From Cherax quadricarinatus (Eukaryota > Arthropoda > Malacostraca > Decapoda > Parastacidae), in assembly GCF_038502225.1 (NCBI RefSeq), contig NC_091298.1:44488183-44552182 (forward strand): a stretch of 64,000 nt of DNA, given 5' to 3'. The notes under the pieces are model-generated. The model was not told the DNA's origin and made no database searches. It saw only the letters and a program-made list of their open reading frames with translations. Below, piece after piece: positions 8,868-19,817 of this stretch. The position numbers and the translations under genes were made by a program. How positions within the stretch are numbered: position 1 is the stretch's first letter; every line of letters begins with the position of its first letter.

Positions 8868-9705
8868 GTAAAGTAAAAGGACACAAGTGCAACTAATGTG
8901 ACATTTATTGTGGCAACGTTTCGCTCTCCAGGAGCTTTATCAAGCCATTACAAACAATACATGGACACAGAGGGTATATAAAGGCTCAGAGTGAGGTGAA
9001 TACTAGTGAGGTACCATTTCGATGTTCACTAGTGGTAGTAGTGGTAGTGACAAAAGTAATACAATACGGTAGAGCAATTAATTCGTACATGAGTAAAAGG
9101 ATATAAAAGCTATTACTTGGGTAACATAAAAATAGGTTGGACAAATATAAACTGGAATGAGGCAGCTTGTTTCAGTGTTCACTCTCTGTGCTTTGTGTAG
9201 TATAACAGGAGAGACTATGTGATGGCAGGGTTTACTGTTTTCAGGAGGATTCTTGCTAAGACTTCGGAGATGGTGAAGCTGCCGTTGTTTTGTTTAATTG
9301 TATTCGAAACAGCGATCAGTGCTGATTCAAGGCACTTGCGTGTGCGGAAATTAGTTTCTTTTATCACTAATTGGGCGTCTCTGAATTTCATAAGATGATT
9401 GGTGGAATTTCGGTGTTGTACACAGGCGTTGTTTAAGTTGTCGTTCCTACATGCGTATATGTGAACATTATGTGTTCATTGAGGCGGGTGTCGAGGTTTC
9501 TTGCTGTTTCACCTACGTAGATCTTGTCACAGCCTCCACAGGGTATAGTGTAAACTCCTGCATTGACTGGTTCGTGGTGCTTGGGTTTTGTCCTGGTTAG
9601 ATCCTTTATTGAAGTGGTAGAAGCGATGGCGACTCTGGTGTTAGCTTGTGAAAGTACTTTTGAGACGTTTAGTGCAACCTGGCTGTTGGGAAGAATTATA
9701 ACTTT
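8868..9705 (-). pseudogene. PLE copy B, 5'-truncated
   Basis: This copy contains only the terminal segment, the 3' UTR and the last about 160 codons of the PLE ORF (stop at 9215-9217). It includes the GIY-YIG region but has no RT. An 11-nt insertion at about 9463-9473 (GTG-AACATTATGTG-TTC) breaks the frame before the nuclease start. At 9705/9706 the ORF is cut inside the sequence for VIILPN and is joined directly to the terminal segment of copy C. It sits head-to-tail between A and C. Confidence 0.85.
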
Positions 9706-12383
9706 GTAAAGTAAAAGGACACAAGTGCAACTAATGTGACATTTATTGTGGCAACGTTTCGCTCTCCAGGAGCTTTATCAAGCCATTACAAACAATACAT
9801 GGACACAGAGGGTATATAAAGGCTCAGAGTGAGGTGAATACTAGTGAGGTACCGTTTCGATGTTCACTAGTGGTAGTAGTAGTAGTAGTAGTGGTAGTGG
9901 CAAAAGCAATTAATTCGTACATGAGTAAAAGGATATAAAAGCTATTACTTGGGTAACATAAAAATAGGTTGGACAAATATAAACTGGAATGAGGCAGGTT
10001 GTTTCAGTGTTCACTCTCTGTGCTTTGTGTAGTATAACAGGAGAGACTATGTGATGGCAGGGTTTACTGTTTTCAGGAGGATTCTTGCTAAGATTTCGGA
10101 GATGGTGAAGCTGCCGCTGTTTTGTTTAATTGTATTCGAAACAGCGATCAGTGCTGATTCAAGGCACTTGCGTGTGCGGAAATTAGTTTCTTTTATCACT
10201 AATTGGGCGTCTCTGAATTTCATAAGATGATTGGTGGAATTTCGGTGTTGTACACAGGCGTTGTTTAAGTTGTCGTTCCTACATGCGTATATGTGTTCAT
10301 TGAGGCGGGTGTCGAGGTTTCTTGCTGTTTCACCTACGTAGATCTTGTCACAGCCTCCACAGGGTATAGTGTAAACTCCTGCATTGACTGGTTCGTGGTG
10401 CTTGGGTTTTGTCCTGGTTAGATCCTTTATTGAAGTGGTAGAAGCGATGGCGACTCTGGTGTTAGCTTGTGAAAGTACTTTTGAGACGTTTAGTGCAACC
10501 TGGCTGTTGGGAAGAATTATAACTTTGTTGGGAGCGGCGTTGATGCGTGGAGAATTGATGATCTGAAGAGCTCTTTTCTTGCAGTCTTTGATGAAAAAAG
10601 AAGGAAATTGTAACTCAGTAAATGTTTGGTGAATGTAAGTACATTCCTCGTCAAGAAACTCAGGACTACAAATTCGGTATGCTCTTAGGAAAAACCCGAT
10701 GATGATGCCTCTTTTGGTCTTGGTATCTTGACTGGAATAGAAGTGTGTGAGATCATTTTTATTGGTGGGTTTCCGATAAACTTGAAATCTTAGGTTGTTG
10801 TCTACTTTGTGAATGAGGACGTCGAGGAAAGGTAGCTTGTCATTGGACTCTTCTTCCAGTGTAAACTGAATCGCTGGTTCAACTGCGTTGAGCCTTGCCT
10901 GAAGATCCCGTACATCAAAACGTTTTGGAGTTATTACGAGGACATCGTCCACGTAACGTAACCAAGTGACGCTTGAAGGGATGATGTTGGCGAAGTGTTC
11001 AGACTCTAGGTGTTCCATGTATAAGTTGGCTAGGACGGCACTTATTGGGGACCCCATTCCCATGCCGTAGGTTTGTTTGTAGAGCTTGTTATTGAAGGAA
11101 AAACAGTTGAAGTTAACACAGAGTTCAATCAAGTCAACAAAATCTCCGGGAGGTAAAGGAAGATTAAGGTCCTGGTTGACTTTACGTCGTAGAACCTCGA
11201 TGGCTTTTTTGGTAGGTACTTTTGTGAAGAGGGAAGTCACATCCAAACTGCTTAGTTTCTTGTTACGGATGGAGAGGTTACGGATGCGGTTGAGAAGGTC
11301 GCCTGAGTGTTTAAGATGAGCGGGGCTGATGGTCCCCAGAAGGCAGGAAAGATGTTTGGCAAGAACTCCGGCTAGCTTGTGTGGAGCACTGCCTATTCCT
11401 GACGTGATTGGTCTGAGAGGAATATTGTGTTTATGGGTCTTGGGTAAACCATACATGTGTGCTGGTTTAGGGTTGCTTGGTAACAAGTACAGAAGTTTCT
11501 TCCCTTCTCTAGTGCGTTTGAGTATTTGTCTGCTTTTGTATAGAAAGTCTTTGGTGAGCGTCTCCCACTGTTGAGTGCTGATAGGTTCGTATGTAGATTG
11601 ATCATTCAAAAGGTCCATCATTTTAGTGTTGTAGTCACTGGTGTTGAGTATGACGACTCCACCTCCTTTGTCGGCGGTGGTGACGATAATGTTGGGGTCG
11701 TTGGCGAGGTCCTTAAGGGCAGTGATGTATCTTCTAGGAAGATTAGAAGAAGAAGGTTCACATAAAGCTGCAGTGAGAAGGCCCTGTATATAACCCTTCT
11801 GGAAGTTGCTGTCACTGTGTCTATGGTTCCTGGTAACAAGATTGAGTTGATAGTTAGGTTTGCGTATGTTGGTGGTAAATTTGAGTCCCAGACTCAGTGC
11901 TTGTTTCTCGTAGTCGGTTAAGGTGCGTGACGATAAGTTGTTTATCAGGGATTCGCGTCCCATTTCCTTCCACCGACTGTTAGTGCAGAGGTACTGAAGT
12001 TTGCGATTGAGTTTGATCTTCTGTTGGAGGTTAGCTGTGGTGACTGTGCTGAGAATATGCTCAGCAGTGTGTTGGTCAATCTGAAGATTGGCCCTCATAT
12101 TCCTTGCAGTTTCAAAGGTTTCCTTAGCGATGTTAGAAAGTTCTTCGGCACATTCAGTTAAGTAAGCTTGGGTAGCTGGAGAGAAGGGGTGCTTGGAGTT
12201 GGAGAGTTGTGCAGGAGTAGACTTAGGGATCACCTTCTCTGCCAGGCAATCTTGTAGGAAGTTGTGTCTGTTGCGATAGCTGTGAGCACGAAGAAGGGTG
12301 TCCAAATAACGTCTGCATGAAATGTCCATTATGTTGCGGTGTCCGACAGATTGTAATAAAGTTGGTAGAATTACCGACAATAT
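9706..12383 (-). mobile_element. Penelope-like element, full-length copy C
   Basis: Same layout as copy A: terminal segment, 3' UTR, complete ORF, then the next terminal segment (copy D) at 12384. The 3' UTR differs slightly: it has more GTA repeats and lacks a short ACAATATGGTAGAG stretch. Confidence 0.88.
10047..12329 (-). CDS. Penelope RT with GIY-YIG endonuclease (copy C)
   Basis: An intact 760-residue frame from the same AUG as copy A. It differs by about nine residues overall, for example Q/L near residue 25, S/N near 81, V/D near 139, I/T near 246, K/S... T/S near 265, H/P near 576, T/A near 598, and two near the C-terminus (N/S, V/I). All RT motifs (SLDVTSLF, GMGMGSP, YVDD) and GIY-YIG motifs (GVY, CGGC, YVG, RLNEH, ESALI) are unchanged. 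Two intact, almost identical ORFs 3.5 kb apart mean a recent insertion, a recent local duplication, or gene conversion. Confidence 0.9.
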   Translation of the reverse strand: MDISCRRYLDTLLRAHSYRNRHNFLQDCLAEKVIPKSTPAQLSNSKHPFSPATQAYLTECAEELSNIAKETFETARNMRANLQIDQHTAEHILSTVTTANLQQKIKLNRKLQYLCTNSRWKEMGRESLINNLSSRTLTDYEKQALSLGLKFTTNIRKPNYQLNLVTRNHRHSDSNFQKGYIQGLLTAALCEPSSSNLPRRYITALKDLANDPNIIVTTADKGGGVVILNTSDYNTKMMDLLNDQSTYEPISTQQWETLTKDFLYKSRQILKRTREGKKLLYLLPSNPKPAHMYGLPKTHKHNIPLRPITSGIGSAPHKLAGVLAKHLSCLLGTISPAHLKHSGDLLNRIRNLSIRNKKLSSLDVTSLFTKVPTKKAIEVLRRKVNQDLNLPLPPGDFVDLIELCVNFNCFSFNNKLYKQTYGMGMGSPISAVLANLYMEHLESEHFANIIPSSVTWLRYVDDVLVITPKRFDVRDLQARLNAVEPAIQFTLEEESNDKLPFLDVLIHKVDNNLRFQVYRKPTNKNDLTHFYSSQDTKTKRGIIIGFFLRAYRICSPEFLDEECTYIHQTFTELQFPSFFIKDCKKRALQIINSPRINAAPNKVIILPNSQVALNVSKVLSQANTRVAIASTTSIKDLTRTKPKHHEPVNAGVYTIPCGGCDKIYVGETARNLDTRLNEHIYACRNDNLNNACVQHRNSTNHLMKFRDAQLVIKETNFRTRKCLESALIAVSNTIKQNSGSFTISEILARILLKTVNPAIT

Positions 12384-12638
12384 GTAAAGTAAAAGGACAC
12401 AAGTGCAACTAATGTGACATTTATTGTGGCAACGTTTCGCTCTCCAGGAGCTTTATCAAGCCATTACAAACAATACATGGACACAGAGGGTATATAAAGG
12501 CTCAGAGTGAGGTGAATACTAGTGAGGTACCATTTCGATGTTCACTAGTGGTAGTAGTAGTAGTAGTAGTGGTAGTGGCAAAAGCAATTAATTCGTACAT
12601 GAGTAAAAGGATATAAAAGCTATTACTTGGGTAACATA
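12384..12638 (-). mobile_element. PLE copy D, terminal segment and part of 3' UTR
   Basis: Starts GTAAAGTAAAAGG and runs through the hammerhead-like segment and 3' UTR to GGGTAACAT. There it meets the oppositely oriented, corrupted copy at 12639. It provides the upstream pLTR for copy C. Confidence 0.82.
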
Positions 12639-15138
12639 TCTTCCAGCTATGTGATCCTACTTAACACTGCCTTCCACCCAAATACCACTACCCTACTACT
12701 CACCACTAGTGAGCTGTCGAGTGGCCCACCTCCTTATTATTCACTTCGCCTCTGAGCTTGGCTATTGCCCTGCGTGTCCATGCTTCACCATTTGTAATTA
12801 GGCGATAAAGCTCCTGGAGGCAAGGCACCCGTTGCCTGGCAATAAATGTCACATTAGGTTACGCCTTGTAGTCTTTTGCTTGTGACCCGATATTAATTCG
12901 ACCAATTCTACCAGCCTGTGCAATCTGTCAGACACCCTCAGCAATGGAACAATTTCACTAAATGGGCAGGTGACTGGACCCACCTTCTCGTAACTTTACG
13001 ACCTCTCGGCAGCGGGCTACAACTTCTGGTACACAACGCCAGGCAGAAGGTCCCGAATCCCAACTCTGCTGCGCAACGCAACCCCTGCCCAACACCCCTT
13101 TACCCAACTTCAACTGCAAGAATTGCCCAACTGAATCTGGCCGAAAGACCTGCAACATTCGCTGACTACGAGCTCAGGCAATCTTCAGATTGACCAACAC
13201 TAACGAGCTGGCTGTTCTCAGGCGCACGTCTGCAACAAGCAGCAACCGAACGGGATCGAAACTCGAATCACTTGCAGCCTCTACTTAACAGTCGGTGGAA
13301 GAAATGGGGACGCCGGTCTGATAAACAACATCGTCGCACGCAACAACTGCCAGAACAACACTGGTCAACGAAGACTCAGAACACCGGCCAAGCCTTGCAA
13401 CACAACCTCAACTCAATGCTGTTACCGAGAACCGCCTGGAGCACGTTGAACGGCTAAACTTTCCAGAAGGAGGTGCCTATGCAGAACGACTGCTTCACTG
13501 CGGCCCTTATTCTTGAACTGGCTCTTCTGAATGAAAGCTATACATGCCCACTGCCCTGCCAGACCTCCTTAAGCGACTTAAGCGATAATCGTGCCACCTT
13601 GCCGAACAAGGAAGACAAGTCGTCTTCAAGCACCAGGTGACAACACTAAAATGATGGACGAATGTTGATCAATCACATACGAACCTATCGGCACTCTTTG
13701 GAACAACTGCCTAAGCCACTGCCATGCAAGCGAACAAATACTTGACAGGGAAGACGAAGGAAGAAACTGCGCGTTGTTTAAACCAACGCCATAAATATGT
13801 AGCCGCCAGACTGTCTTCTAAACACGTTGTTGCCGATCGAGAGCAAGTGCGTCCGAAAACAAACCGAAGTTAACTTTCCCGCCAAACGCAGCCGGCAGTT
13901 CTTGCCAAGGACATTCTTTGGCCTTTGCGAGGCATCGGGCGACGATCTTAAACAACCCGTCGAGGCAATAACATCCATCAACCAAGATCCAGCCGCCAAC
14001 CAAACTTCAACGATTGATTATTTCCTATTTCCCAAAAAGCCGTAAAAAGAGAATTACCGGACCTGAGGCAACCGGAACTAACAATCGCCTTTTTCCGGAA
14101 GATTTTCGTTGACTGACCGAACTCTGTCCAGCTTTCAGGCTGATTTTTTCGCCGATTAACAGCTATGCAAACACACGGCATGACGTAAGGTGGTACCCCA
14201 ATCCTGGAACGAACACGCGGAACGGACCCCGTCTGGTACTTCTGCCAGCATCTTCACCTCAAGCGTCGCCCGTTACGTTTTGACAGGACGATGATACTCG
14301 TACGACAACCCAGGCTGTTACGATGCGAATTCAACAGGGCAAGGCTTCAACAGTTCACCGGCGATTCGGTACTGGAAGAAGAAGTCAGTCTAACTGCACC
14401 CTCGACGTCCTCATTACAAAGTGAACGGAGATTTCACAGATTTATCGGAAACCCCGCCAAGCAAAACGGATCGCTACGCACTGATTCCGGATCGGGCCAA
14501 GCCGAAGACGTATGTCGGGTTTTCTAGAGCGCGCAGAACTGGTCCTGAGGACTTGACGACGAAGAATGTGAGCCTAAGCTTCGCATCGAACGACTGATTC
14601 CTGAGCCTACTTCGGGCTCATCCAAGCGAAAAATAACCAGCATCTTTATCGTTCTAACCAAAGCGCAACACCACTACCGCCAATGGAACCGCCAAGGTCT
14701 GGCAACCGGGTTGCGAGGCACTCCAGCGCATCAAGGCTGGCGACCAGGATACAACATCACAACTGCCAGGCTGAGATCGTGGCCGGACAACTGGCCTGAA
14801 CTGAGACGAATACCGGTGCCCGACCTGAGCTGGCAGAATCTACCGTAGTGGCTGGCGAAGACACTGAACACCCACCTCGGCTGAAGGCGACAGCAAGCTA
14901 CGCCTGTGGTGACAAACAACCGCAGTGTACCTAATCCATCCTTGTCGATGTGAGAACACTTGAGTAGTGAATTTCACTGATTTCACGCAGACAGGAATCA
15001 GGCACTGATAGCATGTTTCAGAAATACAGGTCAAACAGGCAAGGCACTTTCACCGATCTCCAGGTAAATTGAACAACATCTCACAGGCTGGACCTAGGCC
15101 CAAATGCCATCAGAACTCCTCACCTATTACTACACATG
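12639..15138 (+). pseudogene. heavily corrupted full-length PLE copy
   Basis: Read on the + strand this follows a PLE from 3' UTR and terminal segment (12640-12880: GCGATAAAGCTCCTGG, AATAAATGTCACATTAG) through the ORF start (CAATCTGTCAGACACC near 12921) to the ORF end (CACTTTCACCGATCTCC near 15047). Recognisable islands include ACACTAAAATGATGGAC near 13645, AGCGTC-CCGTTACG near 14262, CTCGACGTCCTCATT near 14401 and TTTATCGGAAACCC near 14440. Between them, substitutions and small indels fall every few bases in every codon position. No frame survives. Neighbouring copies are about 99% alike, so this one is either much older or an error-rich stretch of assembly. Confidence 0.7.
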
Positions 15139-15140
15139 CA

Positions 15141-15276
15141 ATTATAACTTTGTTGGGAGCGGTGTTGATGCGTGGAGAATTGATGATCTGAAGAGCTCTT
15201 TTCTTGCAGTCTTTGATGAAAAAAGAAGGAAATTGTAACTCAGTGAATGTTTGGTGAATGTAAGTACATTCCTCGT
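15141..15276 (-). mobile_element. short inverted PLE ORF fragment
   Basis: Matches the antisense PLE ORF from ATTATAACTTTGTTGGG to TACATTCCTCG (equivalent to about 7003-7133 of copy A), then switches directly to + orientation PLE sequence at about 15281. The switch shares a few bases (GTACAT), as in a template switch. Confidence 0.8.
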
Positions 15277-17082
15277 AAGTACATACGCAAACCTAACTAT
15301 CAACTCAATCTTGTTACCAGGAACCATAGACACAGTGACAGCAACTTCCAGAAGGGTTATATACAGGGCCTTCTCACTGCAGCTTTATGTGAACCTTCTT
15401 CTTCTAATCTTCCTAGAAGATACATCACTGCCCTTAAGGACCTCGCCAACGACCCCAACATTATCGTCACCACCGCCGACAAAGGAGGTGGAGTCGTCAT
15501 ACTCAACACCAGTGACTACAACACTAAAATGATGGACCTTTTGAATGATCAATCTACATACGAACCCATCAGTACTCAACAGTGGGAGACGCTCACCAAA
15601 GACTTTCTATACAAAACCAGACAAATACTCAAACGCACTAGAGAAGGGAAGAAACTTCTGTACTTGTTACCAAGCAACCCTAAACCAGCACACATGTATG
15701 GTTTACCCAAGACCCATAAACACAATATTCCTCTCAGACCAATCACGTCAGGAATAGGCAGTGCTCCACACAAACTAGCCGGAGTTCTTGCCAAACATCT
15801 TTCCTGCCTTCTGGGGACCATCAGCCCCGCTCATCTTAAACACTCAGGCGACCTTCTCAACCGCATCCGTAACCTCTCCATCCGTAACAAGAAACTAAGC
15901 AGTTTGGATGTGACTTTCCTCTTCACAAAAGTACCTACCAAAAAAGCCATCGAGGTTCTACGACGTAAAGTCAATCAGGACCTTAATCTTCCTTTACCTC
16001 CCGGAGATTTTGTTGACTTGATTGAACTCTGTGTTAACTTCAACTGTTTTTCCTTCAATAACAAGCTCTACAAACAAACCTACGGCATGGGAATGGGGTC
16101 CCCAATAAGTGCCGTCCTAGCCAACTTATACATGGAACACCTAGAGTCCGAACACTTCGCCAACATCATCCCTTCAAGCGTCACTTGGTTACGTTACGTG
16201 GACGATGTCCTCGTAATAACTCCAAAACGTTTTGATGTACGGGATCTTCAGGCAAGGCTCAACGCAGTTGAACCAGCGATTCAGTTTACACTAGAAGAAG
16301 AGTCCAATGACAAGCTACCTTTCCTCGACGTCCTCATTCACAAAGTAGACAACAACCTAAGATTTCAAGTTTATCGGAAACCCACCAATAAAAATGATCT
16401 CACACACTTCTATTCCAGTCAAGATACCAAGACCAAAAGAGGCATCATCATCGGGTTTTTCCTAAGAGCATACCGAATTTGTAGTCCTGAGTTTCTTGAC
16501 GAGGAATGTACTTACATTCACCAAACATTCACTGAGTTACAATTTCCTTCTTTTTTCATCAAAGACTGCAAGAAAAGAGCTCTTCAGATCATCAATTCTC
16601 CACGCATCAACACCGCTCCCAACAAAGTTATAATTCTTCCCAACAGCCAGGTTGCACTAAACGTCTCAAAAGTACTTTCACAAGCTAACACCAGAGTCGC
16701 CATCGCTTCTACCACTTCAATAAAGGATCTAACCAGGACAAAACCCAAGCACCACGAACCAGTCAATGCAGGAGTTTACACTATACCCTGTGGAGGCTGT
16801 GACAAGATCTACGTAGGTGAAACAGCAAGAAACCACATATACGCATGTAGGAACGACAACTTAAACAACGCCTGTGTACAACACCGAAATTCCACCAATC
16901 ATCTTATGAAATTCAGAGACGCCCAATTAGTGATAAAAGAAACTAATTTCCGCACACGCAAGTGCCTTGAATCAGCACTGATCGCTGTTTCGAATACAAT
17001 TAAACAAAACAACGGCAGCTTCACCATCTCCGAAGTCTTAGCAAGAATCCTCCTGAAAACAGTAAACCCTGCCATCACATAG
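15247..17082 (+). pseudogene. PLE copy E, 5'-truncated RT/GIY-YIG ORF with nuclease deletion
   Basis: This is an open frame of 611 codons. The ATG and first ten codons (MFGECKYIPRK) come from the inverted fragment. PLE protein begins at IRKPNYQLN, so about 170 N-terminal residues of the family are missing. The RT motifs GMGMGSP and YVDD are intact; motif A reads SLDVTFLF (S to F). In the nuclease an in-frame 21-bp loss removes LDTRLNE right after GETARN, including the conserved arginine, while CGGC, YVG and ESALI remain. The nuclease is probably dead. The 3' UTR continues to 17203, is interrupted by a LINE, and resumes at 19455-19720. Confidence 0.85.
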
Positions 17083-17203
17083 TCTCTCCTGTTATACTAC
17101 ACAAAGCACAGAGAGTGAACACTGAAACAAGCTGCCTCATTCCAGTTTATATTTGTCCAACCTATTTTTATGTTACCCAAGTAATAGCTTTTATATCCTT
17201 TTA

Positions 17204-19454
17204 AGAACATAAGAATGTAGGAACACTGCAGAAGGCCTACTGGCCCATACGAGGCAGGTCCTTATCAAAACGATATCTACCTAAAGCTACTCAAGAAAAC
17301 AACTCCCGCACCCCCCAACACCAATCAAACCCAGCCCCTCCCGCTCATATATTTGTCCAGTCTCTTCTTAAAGCTACCCAAGGTCCTAGCCTCTATCACC
17401 CCACTGGGAAGACTGTTCCACGCATCTACAACTCTGTTAGAAAACCAGTACTTACCTATGTCCTTTCTAAATCTAAATTTATCCAACTTAAATCCATTAT
17501 TCCTGGTTCTTACCTGGTTCGACACCCTCAGTACTTTATTAATGTCTCCCTTGTTTATGCCCGTCATCCACTTATACACTTCAATGATATCTCCCCTCAT
17601 TCTACGCCTCTCCAGAGAGTGGAGATTTAAGGCTTTAAGTCTATCTTCATACGGGAGGTTCCTTACACAGTAAATCATTTTAGTCATTCTTCTCTGTATG
17701 TTCTCTAATGAGTCTATGTCCATCCTGTAGTAAGGGGACCAAAACTGAGCAGCATAATCTAAATGAGGCCTCACTAGTGATGTATAGAGCTGTAAAATAA
17801 CTTTTGGACTTCTGTTACTTATACTTCTTGAGATAAATCCAAGTAATCTGTTGGCCTTGTTGCGCACACTGAGGCACTGCTGTCTTGGCTTTAGATTTCT
17901 GCTTACCATAACTCCCAAGTCTTTTTCACATTCTGTATGACCAAGCTCTACTTCACCTAGATTATAGCTTCGAGGGTTATTTTCATTACCAAGGGCAAGT
18001 ACCTTACACTTATCCACATTATACTTCATCTGCCATTTCTCAGACCAAGACATTAATTTGTTCAAATCGTCCTGGAGTTCATTGATATCCTCCTCAGAGT
18101 GAATTATACGGCCTATCTTTGTATCATCAGCAAACTTACTCATGTCACTAGTAATCCCTTCATCAAGGTCATTAATGTAAATTATGAACAAGAGAGGGCC
18201 TAAAACTGATCCTTGTGGAACGCCACTAGTGACTAATCCCCATTCAGATTTCACTCCATTAATGGTAACTCTCTGCTTTCTATTGGTAAGCCATGCCTCA
18301 ATCCATGCTAGAACTTTACCTCCTATACCATGAGCTGCCACTTTTCTTAAGAGTCTCTTGTGAGGTACTCTGTCGAAGGCTTTACTAAAATCCAAATAAA
18401 CAATATCATATTCCTTATCACTGTCAACTGCCTCAAATGTTCTATTGAAGAACGTCTGTAAGTTTGTCAGGCAGGAACGACCTCTCGTGAATCCATGCTG
18501 AGATTCATTTATCAAGTTATGCTCTTCAAGGTGACTTCTGATAATGTCAGCTATAATTGATTCTAATAACTTGCCCACTATAGATGTCAGGCTTATTGGA
18601 CGGTAATTTGAAGGAGTGGACTTATCCCCTGATTTGAATATAGGAACCACATTAGCCATCTTCCACATCTCTGGCACAACACTGGTAAGGATGGACGCAT
18701 TGAATACACTCGTTAATGGCTGACTAAGTTCCATCTTGCATTCCTTAAGTACCCTTGAAAACAACTCATCGGGTCCCGGGGACTTATTTTGTTTCAGTTT
18801 GTCTATCTGTTTAATAACCATGTCCCTCGTGACAGTAATATTAGTTAACTTAAATTCATCAGGAACTAAATAATTGTTAATTACTGGAATCTCATTTACA
18901 TCTTCCTGTGTAAAAACTGACAAAAAATAGTCATTAAATAAGGAACACATTTCCAGTTCATTATCCGTCAGCTGTCCATTCCCAGATTTCAGAGGTCCTA
19001 CTTTTTCCTTCACCTTCGTCCTATACACTTGAAAGAACCCCTTTGGATTAGTCTTTGATTCATTAGCAACTCTAATTTCATAGTCACGTTTAGCCTTTCT
19101 AATCGCCTTTTTTACTTCTCTTTTAAGCTGAACATATTGGTCAGTAAGGTTAACCTCTCCTCTTCTGATGCGCCTATAAATTCCCCTTTTCTCCCCTAAT
19201 AGATGCTTTAGCCTCCTGTTAATCCATTTGGGATCGTTATTATTAGACCTAATTTCTCTCTGGGGAATGTATATACTCTGGGCACTGTGTACATTATTAA
19301 GAAAACAATCATAAAAGCAGATCCCTTCATATTCATAAGTATGATTATCGTTAATAAAATCATTAGCTAGATAACCCCAATCAAGATTAGACAGATGTTC
19401 CCTAAGTCCATTATAATCGGCAGAACGAAAATCGGGAATTTTTACTGTATTATC
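17204..19454 (-). mobile_element. CR1-like LINE inserted in the 3' UTR of PLE copy E
   Basis: PLE 3' UTR sequence stops at ATATCCTTTTA (17204) and resumes at TCATGTACGAATT (19452), so the 2.25-kb LINE replaced at most one or two bases. The LINE 3' end, in - sense, is ...TTCCTACATTCTTATGTTCTTA, an 8-bp-periodic tail of the CR1/L2 kind. The 5' end is truncated in the EN-to-RT linker. I find no clear target duplication. Confidence 0.85.
17325..19453 (-). pseudogene. CR1-like LINE ORF2, reverse transcriptase (5'-truncated)
   Basis: The frame is open from the 5' truncation (reads NTVKIPDFRSADYN) to the stop at 17325, with no start codon of its own. After a basic linker (WINRRLKHLLGEKRG, AKRDYE, NPKGFFQVYR) comes the RT: NVVPIFKSGDKS and NYRPISLTSIVGK, HGFTRGRSCLTN, motif A YLDFSKAFDRVPHKRLL, motif B SGVPQGSVLGPLLF, catalytic FADDTK, KCKVLALG. 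The C-terminal domain ends VVDAWNSLPSGVIEA...LDKYMSGRGWV. No internal stops were seen, so the RT is well kept. The endonuclease domain and ORF1 are missing. It is the best CR1-like RT in the window and the reference used for the other fragments. Confidence 0.85.
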
Positions 19455-19720
19455 ATGTACGAATTAATTGCTCTACCATACTGTATTACTTTTGTCACTA
19501 CCACTACTACTACTACTACTACCACTAGTGAACATCGAAATGGTACCTCACTAGTATTCACCTCACTCTGAGCCTTTATATACCCTCTGTGTCCATGTAT
19601 TGTTTGTAATGGCTTGATAAAGCTCCTGGAGAGCGAAACGTTGCCACAATAAATGTCACATTAGTTGCACTTGTGTCCTTTTACTTTACATATTGTCGGT
19701 AATTCTACCAACTTTATTAC

Positions 19721-19817
19721 ATGTTTAATACTATTGTTCATCTTTTTCGGATCAGTTCTATTCGATCTCAGTTCACTAAAAGGATTAAGGATTCTCTGGG
19801 CAGTGTGAATAGTGCTT
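19721..19817 (-). pseudogene. CR1-like LINE, resumed piece after the PLE block
   Basis: Resumes with ATGTTTAATACT, the 12 bp at which the LINE was left at 5986, and continues in register with the linker region of the copy at 19200-19290. It ends at GTGAATAGTGCTT (19805-19817), which is duplicated after the next insertion. Confidence 0.72.

Noticed and set aside
19028..19454. Start of the CR1-like ORF at the GTG near 19028
   Set aside because: The same frame stays open with recognisable LINE linker sequence up to the 5' truncation at 19454, so no start codon within the copy is meaningful.
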